Shown: positions 13,501 to 25,714, counted from the stretch's first letter. The stretch is 64,000 bases of DNA from Eunapius fragilis (GCA_963681505.1 OY811971.1:5730256-5794255); one strand, 5' to 3'. Numbers and translations are program-made. Notes: generated from the letters alone by a model not told the origin.

Positions 13501-14356
13501 TCTGCAGCCATTTTTAAGTGAACCCAAGGGCTCATTTTCTCGTGAACTATCCCACATGTATATATATATATATATATAGCGCATGTATCATTGATTCATG
13601 CATCCTCCTTTGATGATAGAGTTGTGCTTTTATGTTGTCAGTATATGATTGGGACCCCCCCCTCCCCCAACCCCATTGTATCCGCCCCTGCATCCTCTAA
13701 ACTATGCGTGCAACCACAATTAATGCATGTGGTTATAATGTGAAACGCGGAAATCCTGTTTATGTGTTCCTTTTTTTTTTTTTTTTTTTTTTTTGGCGAA
13801 ATGTACGAATTACTCTTACATATAACAGGGACAGTGTCAAGCAAAATCACCCTTCTGGATAGTTTTCAGGTTTTCAAATTTTTTTCATTTTCCGTGAACT
13901 CCAAAGAACTTCTCTCATGTGCATTGTCCTTACGCATCCTAAATTGGACTGTCCATCATAAAGTTATTAGGCACTGAATTTATAATTAGCCATACATTTC
14001 AATGTGAGCGTTACTTTCTTTTGCTTGTCCTGGAAATTTTATCATAAAGGTGAGTTTTCTGGAAACTGTTATATATATGTATGGTAGAGAACATAGGTGT
14101 CTCTTAGAATAATTTGAAAACTTGAAATGCGATAGGTTCCTTAACTTTTCGCTGACTCGATCTCATATAATTAGCATTTAAATAACAAACCCTGACAATA
14201 GTTTTAAAACGATCGACGCCGCAAACATACGTATACCGCTGAAGACATTAATGATGCACAATTCAGTGACGTACCAATGAGAATGGGAGAAAGGGCGCCT
14301 GCCAAAGTGAAGAGTACGATCAACACGCAGGCGGACGTGATCAACTGCCCAACCAT
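10544..14356 (-). CDS. Lysosomal phospholipase A2 / LCAT-family acyltransferase, four exons
   Basis: The product is a group XV phospholipase A2-like enzyme of the LCAT alpha/beta-hydrolase family. Such enzymes hydrolyse or transfer acyl chains of phospholipids in lysosomes or secreted particles. Exons on the minus strand: 14,356-14,275, 13,435-13,300, 12,829-12,588 and 11,334-10,544. All introns are GT-AG, phases agree and the sum is 1,251 nt (416 residues plus TGA), close to the roughly 410 of animal PLA2G15. Residues 1-21 (MVGQLITSACVLIVLFTLAG) form a signal peptide. VPGIQGSQL, the family's oxyanion-region motif, follows directly across the first splice. APYDWRL lies at the end of exon 3. 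The nucleophile is Ser187 in AHSMGG, the acid is in GDGDGTVN (about residue 361) and the base is His393 in GVDHVKM. The start is chosen because it gives the signal peptide and no upstream extension is needed. I see no convincing TATA box. AATAAA occurs on this strand about 310 bp past the stop and may be the polyadenylation signal. No damage is seen. LCAT itself is an alternative name, but length and motifs favour the PLA2G15 side. Confidence 0.93.
11400..12587. other. Intron 3 of the phospholipase gene
   Basis: This interval is most of the intron between exons 3 and 4. It contains a poly(G) run of about 25 bases near 11,761-11,785 and no recognisable gene. The short minus-strand frame at 11,877-12,125 has no family resemblance and is not supported as an exon, because flanking exons already join in phase. 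Confidence 0.6.
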
Positions 14357-17141
14357 TTTCCTACAGCCAAAATAAGATGGGGGACACGAGAATTTATACT
14401 GTAATTACATTAAACACGCCCACACTTCCGTCGCATACATTTGTTCCTAATATGGTCAATATCTGCAATGACAAGTGAGAGGGGGGGGGGGGGGGGGACA
14501 AGGTGGGGGAGGGTTCCCGCCGAGTACGCTTTGCACTTAAAGTCAAATGTAATAGCAAACTGCAATGGATAGGTATACTGTTTATTTCAAACGGGAAGGG
14601 GGCACGGGCCCGTTTGGCCCCGTTGTGCCCTCTGAATGACATATGTACCAGTACGGTGGCCTGCGAGTCGAGAGCGAACACAGCACAATTAATTGTTTCG
14701 ACATCTGTGTGGTTATAACAAGTAACAATACCAGGGTTTCGCGGGTTTACTGAAACAAATATCAAAAAGTGGTTGGCGTTTTTGGACATACCGTAACTCA
14801 ACCAATGAACCAAATCACAAATAAACGAATGTCCATATTGATTAAACATTTAACATTAACGTTTCACGTTAATTAAACACGAAAAACATAAAAATAGCCA
14901 GCTTAGTGCGGTTTCTCTTCCAATTCATTGCCAGCTTTATGCATGTCAACCTGGTACAGGCTTCTTGAAAACCGTAATAGCTTCAGGGGGGCCTTATTAT
15001 ACACTAATTTCAATATTTGTGTCGAAAACTCACTGAAATAAAATATATGAATTGCAAAATAGTTTGATTTGGCATTGCGTAATTCATTCACAATCAATGA
15101 ACAGATACTAAATATGGTAATGTCAAGCTACAAAATCAACTAGTTGAACGATCTAGCATTTATTTGTAGAAACGTTATATTGCGATACCCTGGTATTGTC
15201 ATTGTTATGATAATAATTCGGGTTGTTGCATGGGACACGCTTCGCTATATATAGGTCCTAGGTAAGGTTTTGAATTCAAGTTTTCGGCATGGCTGCATGC
15301 CGCGATGTGTATATCGCGATACGTAGAAGTCTATGATATGTACATATAGCGATATATATCCGGCAGCTCTGCTTATCGGTAATTTTCAGTAAGTACACCT
15401 CTTATTGAATATTTCTCTTCGCCTATGGATAAAAAAACTTACCGATAACTCGATAAACTGTCCTATATTGAACGGTACTGATTACCACTAAGGAAGAGGG
15501 CGTGTTCAAAGGTTATGAGTCACCCTCGTCTTTCTCACATGCACAACATTTTCAAGCTTCTTGTTGCGGCATTGAAGACAATTGTATACTAGCTGTCACA
15601 TATACATAATATCATGCAGACAATCACACAAACAATATTATATTATACATGAAATCCACAAGTTGTATTTGATCCAAAAAATACATTATAGTCATGTTCT
15701 TGCGAAGATCAGCAAATGTCAGTCCAATACCACAAGACTGGTTCAACTCTGCACTATTATAGTTAGTTTCAGTAACTCTAAGATGCCTTTATTAATCTTT
15801 ACAATATGAGGATTCAATTCTCATTTCGTTGTCACCAACCAAATGTTCACTCATATAGCTAAAAATCATATGCAGGAATGCCTAAATACTGGTCAAGTTC
15901 CTCCTTGCATGACTAGCTTGATGGGTTTAGAGGCATCCACATCATTAAAAAAATAACCTTCTGCACTAATACCAACCCTCATTTTTGTACAAAAAGAAGT
16001 CCCAACGCCCCTATACAGCAAGCGGTTCTGACACCTCAACTCGGCCAGCAACTCTACCTTGAAACAACTTGTCGCTTTTTCAACTAGTCACTTTTTTTTG
16101 ATGGAAGTTTTCTTTGATTGCAGGAATTTGAATTCATGTTTTAAAAAGAGGTTAGAGGTGTGGCTACCATGCAAATAGAGGTCGAGCATGCCGTCGTTAT
16201 GTTAGCATAGCTGCATGTCTGTTGCTTGGAATGGGTTATGTAGGGACTGTAGCTTTACCTGCTCTGATGTCACTGTGAATAGGTCTAGAAACGACTTCTA
16301 TTCAGGCGCGCGCGAAAATTCCCTGAGTGTTGATAACACTATAATTGGGTTGATTTTGAACATATGGATGTCCGCATGAATAATTATTTGCTTGGTATGC
16401 ATCGCAATTGTCAATACGAATGTATTTATCAATATCACCGAGGAAGACGTGCATGCTACGAACAGTGGGTGTTAGGAATGGGGATGCCTTTATCTAGAGC
16501 TCACACCCCTGCGGTACAGGCAGATGGCTTACCCATGCAATGATGCTGCAACACTCTTACCAATGCATCGTTAGAGCACACACACTGACCCGGGAACGAT
16601 CATCCACTCGGATTAATAGAAAACAGTAGGATATCCCGGGATATCCCACACTGATCTACAACATGCCACGGTCAACCACACTGCAGAGTTCGTAAATCAA
16701 TCCAATGGTGCGCACACCCGGAATATTGCAGCACAGCTAAAAAGAAGCCCAAAACAATGAAGGGTGTGCCCAGCCATCAACTCACCAGTTATCTGGACGA
16801 ATTCATGTGGCGGGGGGGAGAGGTATGGCTCCACGTTGTTAAGTTTATCATTAGTGTCATTTTCATTAAGAGATGGGGGGGGGGGGGGGGGGGGGGGTTG
16901 GGTCACACCCACACAGACACACACACAGATACACACACACAAACACACACACACACATACACAATAGTACGCAACAGTGCAAGTAATAGACCTACCTGGG
17001 GTCCCACCCCCGTCTCATAGGCTGACTGCAGCTTCTCCTACTGTCAGGGTCATGACCATACCCATCAAATGACTTGGCCTACAAATTGCTGATATATACG
17101 TACCGCCCCCCACACCATAATTTTGGAATGCTGTGATGTAT
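14357..17141. other. Intergenic upstream of phospholipase gene
   Basis: No gene is supported. The stretch includes a poly(G) run near 14,481-14,497, another at about 16,875-16,897 and an adjoining CA-rich microsatellite at about 16,905-16,965. The promoter of the phospholipase gene should lie in the first few hundred bases, but I cannot identify its elements. Confidence 0.4.
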
Positions 17142-18002
17142 CATAGATAGTATAGGAGAGGGATTGGAAACGGAGGCAATCAACACCAATCAACGCGTGC
17201 ACTCCGTGAAGTTTTGGTGCCCAGGCCATTCTTGATTAAAATGGCTAGCTGTTTCAACAGCTGTCTTTTTGGTTTGGCTGAGAATAACGAACTAACAAAA
17301 ACATACGGTGCTTAGAAAGCAGAATTGGCACACTGTCCCTTGAAATCTTCTTGTGCTTTGTACGACAAGTCAACTTGAACTTATGTTGACTTGCGTTGTA
17401 CATCCTGCCAAAATATGTATATAAATTAATTAGTCACTTCAGACGAGATCTGTACAGACGAACCCGTGTTTTTATTGACTAAAAAACCATCTAGTGGCAT
17501 GTATAAATGATCGGACTAAAGCGTGCACTAGTCAATTCATAGACTGTAGTAAGCGTGTAGCCACTACACCCGTAAGTATACGAGGAGGTCAAAATCAGGT
17601 TTTTTCCATTTTTCCCGTCTATTAATGAAAATATTATCTCCAAAACTATCCTGTGGCACGTATTTATGTTAGCTCTATCACATTGTACTACTGTATAGTA
17701 ATTACCTTCTTCTTCTAAACAGCTGCACCCGTAAGTCTCAATTTGCGTGTGTCGTCCGCCAATCGAAAAAACTGCGGTACGATTAGCTCTATTAACGTAA
17801 AAGTTAGCTTTTTAGAATGCACTTACCAAGATCTACCAGGTGCTGTTCTTATTTTCAACGTATATAAAACTCGAAAAGGGGGAGAGGCTCTTACAGTCCA
17901 ATTAACAACCAATTAGCAACTTTACGGAGTGCACGCTCAAGTCTCCGTACAAATGTATAGCTCACGTGCGCCGTTTCCAATCCCTCTCCTATACTATCTA
18001 TG
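17142..18002. mobile_element. Non-autonomous TIR DNA transposon, 861 bp
   Basis: The ends are inverted copies of CATAGATAGTATAGGAGAGG and continue through GGATTGGAAACGG, at least 33 bases. A second inverted match, around GTGCACTCCGT, lies further in on each side. The element is flanked on both sides by GATGTAT (17,135-17,141 and 18,003-18,009), a 7-bp apparent target duplication that could be an imperfect 8-bp one. The interior has no coding sequence I recognise. The superfamily is undecided; hAT would fit if the duplication was originally 8 bp. Confidence 0.75.
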
Positions 18003-18307
18003 GATGTATATAGCTCCTATTCTACGGCACCTTTCATGACTACTAACCAGCTGGTGCTAAATTTTAATAACACCCGGCATTACTTGGGGTCGTGGCAGCG
18101 AAAAGGGACCTAGCAAATTTTCCAGGAAGGAGCATCAAAGTTGACGCGTGCAATGAAGATGTACACGTAATTGAAAATTCAGGCCACTGTAACTCCATGA
18201 TGGACAGACTATTTTCCAGTGCGTAAGAAAGAAGTTGTAGAGGGCACAAGTGTCTCTTAGGATATGAAATAATTTGAAAACTTGGAAAAAAATGCGCTAG
18301 GTAACTG

Positions 18308-20140
18308 ATGTCCAATGCTCATGGTGTTTTATCAATTGGAGTGGCCTCAGCTCAGGCAATGTTTCAGAAGGCCATGGGCATGATCCTTCAAGGGTTACCA
18401 GGGGTGATATGTTTTATAGATGACATCCTGGTATCTGGAAGAACAGAGGAGGAGCAGTTCTTCAGACTAGAGGAAGTGCTAAAAAGACTAAAGAACTATG
18501 GGTTGAGAGTAAAGAAAAACAAGTGTGCATTTCTGAAAGAGTCAGTGGAGTATTTAGGTCATAAATTAGATGCCTCTGGACTGCACCCATTAAGCAGCAA
18601 GGTAGAAGCTATTGTTCAAGCCCCGGAACCACAGAATGTACAACAGTTGCGGTCATTCTTGGGTCTACTCAATTATTATGGCAAATTCATCAAGAACCTC
18701 GCCACCTTACTACATCCATCAAACAAGCTTGTACAACAGAATTTTATGTGGTCTTGGTCTATGGACTGTAAGATTGCTTTTAAGCGAGCAAAGCAGGAAT
18801 TGGCGTCATCGAAAGTGCTGGCCCACTATGATATCAAACTGCCTATCAAGTTGGCTGCGGATGCCTCTTCGTATGGAGTGGGAGCAGTGATATCTCATGT
18901 CTATCCCGATGGGACAGAACGACCAATTGCATTTGCCTCGAGAACATTGTCCATGGCTGAACAAAACTATGCTCAGCTTGAGAAGGAAGCTTTGGGACTA
19001 GTGTTTGGAGCAAAACGTTTTCCCTTATTTGTTCGGAAGGACTTTCACACTGGTTACGGATCAATGACCATCCTGGGACCAAAGACGGGAATACCATCAT
19101 TAGCAGCAGTTAGACTTCAGCGATGGGCTATTGTGCTGTCAGCATATCAGTACGACATTGAGTTCAAGAGGACAGCCCATGGAAATGCTGACAGCCGGAC
19201 TTTCCAGGCTACCATTGCCAGCTGCAGGTGCTGGAACAGATGAGTTGACTGTGGCTGATGTGGATGTCTTCAACATTGCGCAAATTGAAGCACTCCCGGT
19301 GACAGTGGATCAGTTAGGACAAGCTACTAGACGTGATGTGGATCTAAGCCAGGTATGGCAGTATGTGCAGTTAGGTTGGCCTGATGTGGTTCCAGAGCAT
19401 CTAAAGCCATATAGTTTTCGCAGAGATGAGCTTACTGTACAAGGGAATGTATACTAATGTGGGGTATTAGGGTTATTGTACCTAACAAGTTGCATTTATG
19501 AGTTACATAGGGAGCATCCCGGGGTAGTTCGGATGAAGAGTATTACCAGAAGTTATATTTGGTGACCTGGGCTTGATCAGGCTATTGAGCGTGTGGTTAA
19601 GGCTTGTTCTCAGTGTCAAGTTGTGAAAAATACAGCACCTGTGGCCCCCCTGCATCCATGGATTTGGCCTGCTCAGCCATGGCAGATAATCCACATAGAT
19701 TTTGTGGGTCCATTCATGGGGAAATCGTTTCTGTTGGTGGTCGATGCTCACTACAAGTGGCCTGAGGTGCGGGAGATGAAAAGTATTACCGCAGCGAAGA
19801 CAATAGAGGTGTTGAGGCAGTTGTTTGCGTCATATGGACTACCAGAGCAGGTTTATCGGACAATGGTCCTCAGTTTACAGCCAATGAGTGCACGGAGTAC
19901 ATAAAGATGAATGGCATCAAACACATTCGTAGTACACCTTACCATCCCTCTACCAATGGACTTGTGGAACGCTTTGTTCAAACATTCAAAAGAGCGATGA
20001 GGGCAAGTGAAAGTGAGGGGAAACCAATGCATCATCGATTGGCCAATTTCCTACTTACCTACAGAAGTTCGCCGCATGCAACTACCAATGTGGCACCAGG
20101 TGACCTTGTAAAAAAAAGGAATTTAACCACCAGGTTTTGA
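18308..20140 (+). mobile_element. Ty3/gypsy retrotransposon fossil, 5' truncated
   Basis: Family: Ty3/gypsy (Metaviridae-type) LTR retrotransposon. Parts present in order are the palm half of reverse transcriptase with the FIDDIL active-site region near 18,413, the connection and RNase H region to about 19,200, and an integrase region with zinc-finger and catalytic-core remnants at about 19,500-20,140. Gag, protease and the front of reverse transcriptase are absent, and no flanking LTR pair was found. It is broken by several changes and is a fossil of moderate age. A hairpin MITE begins about 140 bp beyond the integrase remnant. Confidence 0.88.
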
Positions 20141-20276
20141 CTTGTGGAGGCCAGACAGGAACAGAGAATCGAAGTCAGCTCCAAACAAACCAGGCACAAG
20201 AAGGAACATGATGTCCATAGAGTTCTACATGGGGAACCAAGTGCTAACAAAGAACTTCTTAGATGGAGACAAATGG

Positions 20277-20561
20277 ACAAGTAAAAAAAACATTCTCTAA
20301 CGAGAAAGTTTTGGGATATAGGAATTGGAGGCAATGGTGGTGTAAAAAGGAAGGGAACAAGGTTTTGAGAAAAGGGTAGTGAGACAATAATCCTATATTT
20401 AGCACTTCTTTTGGTTCTGTTACATCTACACGTGCTTAATATAGGATTTTTGTCTCATTACCCTTTTCTCAAAACCTTGTTCCCTTCCTTTCTACACCAC
20501 CATGCCTCCAATTCCTATATCCCACTAACTTTCTCGTTAGAGAATGTTTTTCTTTACTTGT
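20277..20561. mobile_element. Hairpin MITE, copy 1
   Basis: This is a foldback element of about 285 bp. It begins ACAAGTAAA and ends with the inverse TTTACTTGT, followed on each side by the CATTCTCTAACGAGAAAG block and its complement. The arms are about 130 bp with a short loop around TTCTTTTGGTTCTGTTACAT. It shares with the other copies the terminal block, the GGTGTAAAAAG box and the CCTATATTTAGCAC box, while the stretches between differ. It has no coding capacity. Confidence 0.9.
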
Positions 20562-21215
20562 TTCCTCTATTTTTTTATTATCATTTTTTATCGTACTGGC
20601 AAGTGCCCCCCCCCCCCCCCCACTTCAATTAGAGCAGACGCCCGCTTTTGTTTGGATCAATGTAAGGAACGCGGGAGAACTCTAACTCGTCGTCTCAGCT
20701 CTCCTCTTTCGTTGTTTAGCCTTTTGTTTGCACAATTCTAAATACATATATGTCGCCATGGGAACGCTTCTATTTAACACTACGCATTACGTAATGATTA
20801 CGTGTGTCAGTATTAAGCTTTATTCATACATCTGATACTTGAACATATCCTTCCAGGAGATTTTAAAGCAATTGGTATAATTGGCGCTCTTTAAAACCAT
20901 TCCTATCCGGAGTTATACTCACCCGAGAAGAATTAGAAGAAGACGACGACGACGACGACGACGGAGAAGAATTGGCATGGGGACGAGGTAAAACACGAAC
21001 TTTTTTGTTCTCTTGAAGTAAACAGTTTGGAGACTGGAATAAAACATTAAAGTGACCGTCTTTGCCTTCTGGTTCGATAGGAACAAAGAGTTAACCTATC
21101 CGTTTCTTGGTACGCGAGTTATACGCGGGTCGCGTTTTTATAATGATATTCACGATCCGGGTCAATTCCTATATAGGAACTACTACCGTAGTTCCTGATA
21201 CCCGGGGTTGTTGTG
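20562..21215 (-). repeat. Body repeat attached to hairpin MITE
   Basis: Read on the minus strand this matches 60,718-61,314 over most of its length. Shared landmarks are the palindromic end GGAACTAC...GTAGTTCC, the GACGACGAC/CGTCGTCGT run, CTTTGCCTTCTGGTTCGATA and the poly(C) tract next to the hairpin. It also resembles 49,430-49,803. It is a dispersed repeat, probably part of the same mobile unit as the hairpin. A weak shared open frame exists (see findings), but no protein family is recognised. Confidence 0.75.
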
Positions 21216-21754
21216 GAGAGAACAGGACCACTTTCTTACATTGTGCAAATTCGGACAGGAGCACAGTGGCGACGGCACGTTGATCAATTGCGAGATGGTA
21301 GTGGAGTAAAAGAAGGGAATTGGAATAAGAGTCACCAAGATACCTATATACCAAGCTCAAGTGGTGAACAATCGGAAGCTGTACAAGTGTCCGCACAACC
21401 TGGACAACCATGTACAAGTGTCAGCTCCACCGTGTAACCAATCAGAAAAAGTATCTATATTGCCATTTCAAGCACCGGAAGCGCAAGTCATGAAACAAAA
21501 CCTACCCAACCCTGGACCAATCAGAGGTGTCTCGGCCTGTACCGGATACGGCTCGTTGGTATCCTCAACAAAATCGACAACCTCCGCTTCGGTTTCAATG
21601 GGGGAGGAAGTGCAGTATATGAACATTGCTTGCGATGTAATGCGCATGCGCGGGTGACAGATAATGTACTCTTATGTTGCAATACGATAGCGTGATAAGT
21701 GTATGCAAGAACGAATCCAACCACATCTGTGAATCCATAAGTAGATACACGACA

Positions 21755-22943
21755 GATATTCATCGTAACGTTCAGTGATACAACCTTCACTAGCTTTTGA
21801 TGAACAATGGCTGTCTTAGCAACAGACTGTAGATGGTTCAGTTTGTGGGCCTGTCACGGCTGATTTTGTCCTATCCTGAAATGGTCCTAGGACCGTTTCA
21901 GGCAGCCTATTTTGGTCCAGCGGACTGAAACAGGCTCTGCCTGAAACGGTCCTAGGACCATTTTAGGTTGCTTATTTTGGTCCTACTCTGCTTATTTTAG
22001 TCCTATACCACCGGACAGCCGGAAAAAGTCCCAGGACCACAAAGGCTGCCTACACGAGCACATTGGTTCTTATTTTGGTCCGGTGGGCTAATCAGCTAGT
22101 AGTTTTTGCTTGATTTGGCCACGATCCTGTATAGTCCAAAAATGAACATGCTAGGTTTTAAATCGGAAGTTAAGATTGATAAGCTACATCTGCACACGAG
22201 TATTATACGTTGACTCAAACTGTTTTAAAAATAAATAAAATAAAACTTTGTCATGCAGGTACGCACACATACTCACACGCACACTTACATATAAGTAATA
22301 CACACATGGCTATAGTCCTTCAAATATCGTATGCACACACTCGCACGCATGCATCGCGCGCGGACCCCCCCCCCCCCCACACACACACACGCAAACGCAC
22401 GCGCGGACACCCCCCATACACACACTCACGCTCCCGCGGACAACCTCTCTCCCACTCTCACACATATCATGCACACACGTCATGCACACCACGCGGACCG
22501 GTGGATGCACTTTGTTTACGCAGCCGATACTGACTGCCATATAGCGAAGCGAGGGAAGAGAGCATGCTTGCATCTCTGGCCGGAATCCCATGAAGAACCA
22601 CGGTCTTGTATCGCACTAGCTTATAGACACATAGTTTGCCATTCTAAGTAATAATAAAAAGCATGTTCTTTTTTTTTGGTACTTTTCTTCGTATATGGGT
22701 CTTATCTGGCAGAGCTCGAGAATCCTCTGATTCCCTCATTAGGCTTGCTCCAGACGATCGTTTTCTGGCTCCGAATCGCTGGACGTAGATGGGACCAAAA
22801 AGTGACACGAGGGACCGAATCGAGCACTCAATTCGGTCCGGCCGGACCATTTCAGGCTGCGTGTTTTGGTCTGGCCGGACCAAAATCAGACGCGGACCGA
22901 AATATTCGTGACAGGCCCTCACCTGTGGTGCTAGACGGTCATT
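21755..22943 (-). pseudogene. Roc-COR GTPase exon fragment, split by a transposon
   Basis: 21,755-21,851 and 22,914-22,943 match contiguous sequence in the Roc-COR exon of the copies at about 40,785-40,890 and 55,690-55,795, including CTTCACTAGCTTTTGATGAA. The region codes for the segment just after the Roc G4 motif. Between the two halves lies a 1,062-bp non-autonomous Ginger-like element, flanked by GGCC on both sides where the intact genes have one GGCC. Only about 130 bp of host exon remains, so it is a dead fragment. Confidence 0.8.
21852..22913. mobile_element. Non-autonomous Ginger-like DNA transposon
   Basis: The element starts TGTCACGG and ends CGTGACA, with about 100 bp at each end rich in GGTCC and GGACC palindromes like those of the coding Ginger element at 23,385-27,432. 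The target duplication is GGCC (21,848-21,851 and 22,914-22,917), and the pre-insertion sequence can be read from the intact Roc-COR genes. The interior contains CA-rich microsatellite and a poly(C) run near 22,365 but no integrase. Confidence 0.85.
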
Positions 22944-23031
22944 CATTTAAAGATTATAACTATAACTTGTCAGCACTTATCAGTAGTAGCAGATTATCAT
23001 CGTCAATAAATTTAAAAAAAAAATAGAGGAA

Positions 23032-23070
23032 ACAAGTAAAGAAAACCATTCTCTAACGCAATATTGTGTT
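23032..23070. repeat. End fragment of hairpin MITE
   Basis: The sequence AACAAGTAAAGAAAACCATT, followed by CTCTAACG, matches the terminal block of the hairpin family, preceded by AAATAGAGG as in copies 1 and 5. Only one end remains; the arms and loop are missing. Confidence 0.7.
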
Positions 23071-23384
23071 TAACATCTCCTTACGCATCGTTATACATAC
23101 GTTAGGCCCCCATGGGCGACCCCTGCTTTTATAGACGGACGGGGGGGGCAGAGGTGAGGGGGAGTGGGCGCCAATTATAGGCAGGTAGGGGGCAGGGAGG
23201 GGAGGGAATTAGAAATACTGAGGGTTGAACATTATTAACATGCATTTATTAGAAGGGGGTCGGTGGTGGGGCACCAAGGCCATTCCAATAAAAATGTTCA
23301 GCGGTTTCTGGTCGAATGCCTTAATTATCGAAAGTGATGCGTGTGGGCTATTGTCATTAAAGTTGTAAACATGGGGGAGGGGAA

Positions 23385-23510
23385 TGTCACGGAAATTTCG
23401 GTCCGCTGAAAATTTTGGTCCCGGACCAATGTTTTCAGAAAATTTTGGTCCGGTCGGACCAATTTTATCTGAAAAAAATGGTCCGTGTCCAGAAAAAAAG
23501 GTCCGGAGAT
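23385..23510. repeat. Left terminal inverted repeat of Ginger1-like element
   Basis: It begins TGTCACGGAAATTTCGGTCC and contains about five GGTCC or GGACC boxes spaced by A/T-rich text. It pairs with 27,309-27,432. Confidence 0.85.
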
Positions 23511-23552
23511 TTATTTCAAGCGTCCACGTGGTTGATATTCAGTTTGCGAGTG

Positions 23553-25714
23553 ATGGCGGAGATTGATGAAACATTTGACGATGATTCTGATTGTGATGAT
23601 CTTGTCGAGGAGGCCTATGCCTATTTAGTATCGAAGAAGTATCCTGAATGTGTCAGTGAGATCAAAAAGAGGGCGATACGAAGGAAAGCTGCGAAGTTGA
23701 CAATATCTATTGAAGGAGAGCTATTGTACAAGCACAAGCAGGGAAAGGAAAAGGTAAGCAGCGTTTTATTAATGCTGCCATTATCGTTTTTGATATTTTT
23801 GGTAATGACATGTATGTATGTATGTGTCCAATAAAGTAGCCATCTTTTACATAGAAGGAAGTGCTATTGCATTACATCCAGAGTTTGGAAGAGCGCCAGA
23901 AGATCCTACTGGCATGTCACATTGATTCCACTTCTGGTCACATGGGTAAGACCAGGACACTATACAGGATCAAGGAACGATTCATGTGGCATGGCATGGT
24001 TAAAGACGTTGTTAGCTTGGTGAGCTCCTTATTTAACTGCATGGTACTCCTTTATTTTTTATATTTCAAATTCAATCCTGGTTCTGTTATATTTCTGCAG
24101 CTATATCAAAATGTGATGTGTGTCAATGCAAGAACAGAAAGCTAACTACTAGAGTGCCTGAGCTTCATCCCATTCCAGTTAAAGCACCCTGGTACATGGT
24201 TGGCATTGATTTCATTGGCCCTCTGAGCCCAGTTGCAAAGGACGGAAGTTGCTACTTCTCACTATCAGTGATTGCTTCACAAAGTGGGTTGAGGTGGTAC
24301 CTACCAGGGGCGGATCCAGAATTTTTTTGCGAGGGGGGGCAAAGGGGAGGGGCGTTAATAATCATGGTTTGGGCGTGGCTACGAAATATTGCGCGTAAGA
24401 GAGGAAGATGTACCCGGGGTCTGGGGCTTAGCCCCAGCCGCTTTTTACTGTTATCATGTTACTTCGGCGCGTTTTCGTTGTATTTGTATCATCAGGGCGA
24501 CGTAAGACACCGCCCCTTGTAGCTATAATTTCTAACTTGGCGGGGGGGGGGGGGGGGCAAAACCCAGTTTCCCCCCCCATGTATCCGCCACTGCCTACAG
24601 TCAACAAAATGGCATCTACAGTGGCAAGTTCACTGCTTAAGGTTAGCAAGTGTACAATTATTTATTTGCACATGTAGTTATTTGTACATGTAGCTGTGGT
24701 TTGACCAAGTCTTTTAGTTTAATTTTGATAATTATCATTTTGATGATAACTTTTGTGGTACAAGGCATGCTCTTACCATGCAACTGATGAGATGTTTTGG
24801 TGAGCTCCAAACATTTATGGCCATGTCCTTACTTTAACTACAGATATTTATGCGAATGGGACTGCCACATGTGTTGCTTTCAGACAATGGCAGTGAGTTC
24901 TGTAATGCACTGAATGACCAACTGTCAGAGATGCTAGGAATTAAGAGGAGGTTAACTACACCTTACCACCCTCAGGTTTGTTCCATGAATGTTATTGTGT
25001 AGTATACGTATAAAAATGTGTACACACAAACTGATGTCATCCGATCTCTCTCAACTCTGACTTGTAGGCCAATGGTCTTGATGAGCACTTCAATCAGACT
25101 GTTCAAAACATGCTGTTGAAATATGTGTCTTCAATGAAGGATATGTGGAGTCACTATCTAGACACTTGTGCCTTCACATATAACACTTCCCAACATGATA
25201 CACACCATTCATGTTAATGTTTGGTCGCCGAGCAACTCTTCCAATTGATGTTGAGCTTGAACGGCAATGTTCTGAAGATCTGTGCAAGACTTATTGGGAA
25301 CTTGAAGAACACCCCTATCCTGCTGCATTTTCAGATCATGCACGCATATTGGACGAGGCCAAAGGCAACATTATCACTGCACAGTTGAGGCAGAAAGAAT
25401 CATACGACAAAAAGCACTGCAAACCAGGCCCATTTCAGTGTGACCAGTTGGTATTGCTGAGAAACTTCTCCCGTAAAAAGGTCAAGGGTGGAAAACTGAC
25501 AGAAAGATTTCTTGGGCCATACACAATCATAAATGTGCTGCCAAATGGTGTATATGAGATACGCAATGAGGAAGGCAAGACTACTCATGCTACTGGCAGC
25601 CACTTAAAAATGTACATGTCAAGTGATGCATGTTGTATGGAAGATGAAGATCAAAGTTCTTCACAAGGAGATTGTGTAAGTAAAATTTTAGTGTGTAAAT
25701 ATCATACAATTTAG
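23553..25714 (+). pseudogene. Ginger-type integrase/transposase, multi-exon, broken
   Basis: The first exon starts at ATG 23,553 (MAEIDETFDDDSD, acidic) and ends at a GTAAGC donor after 23,753. The next exon (about 23,855-24,018) has the HH half of the H2C2 zinc finger (HIDSTSGHMGKTRT). The CC half (CDVCQCKN) follows a further intron near 24,110. The catalytic core has Asp in VGIDFIGPL, Asp in LSDNGSEFCN (about 24,890) and Glu in the ANGLDEHFNQT region (about 25,085), again on separate exons. The C-terminal part at 25,211-25,714 shows the GPY/F-type module (RFLGPYTIINVL). Family proteins join and nick DNA ends during transposition. A MITE interrupts the core, and there are further breaks. Introns distinguish it from gypsy polyproteins. 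Confidence 0.82.
24305..24593. mobile_element. MITE nested in the Ginger integrase
   Basis: This is a 289-bp element with inverted ends CAGGGGCGGATCCAG and CAGTGGCGGATACA (read inward) and CCTAC repeated on both flanks (24,300-24,304 and 24,594-24,598). It holds a poly(G) run near 24,542 and no coding sequence. Ends of the same type recur at about 45,000, 60,050 and, as a right end only, 13,675. Confidence 0.82.

Noticed and set aside
18064-20400. LTR pair around the Ty3/gypsy fossil
   Set aside because: No long direct repeat was found on the two sides; the similarity of 18,245-18,300 to 14,090-14,140 is short and not placed as an LTR would be.
23553-25714. Reading the integrase as another Ty3/gypsy retrotransposon
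   Set aside because: Introns in the integrase, no reverse transcriptase, Ulp1/PHD domains, and TGTCA/TGACA ends with a 4-bp duplication fit Ginger better.
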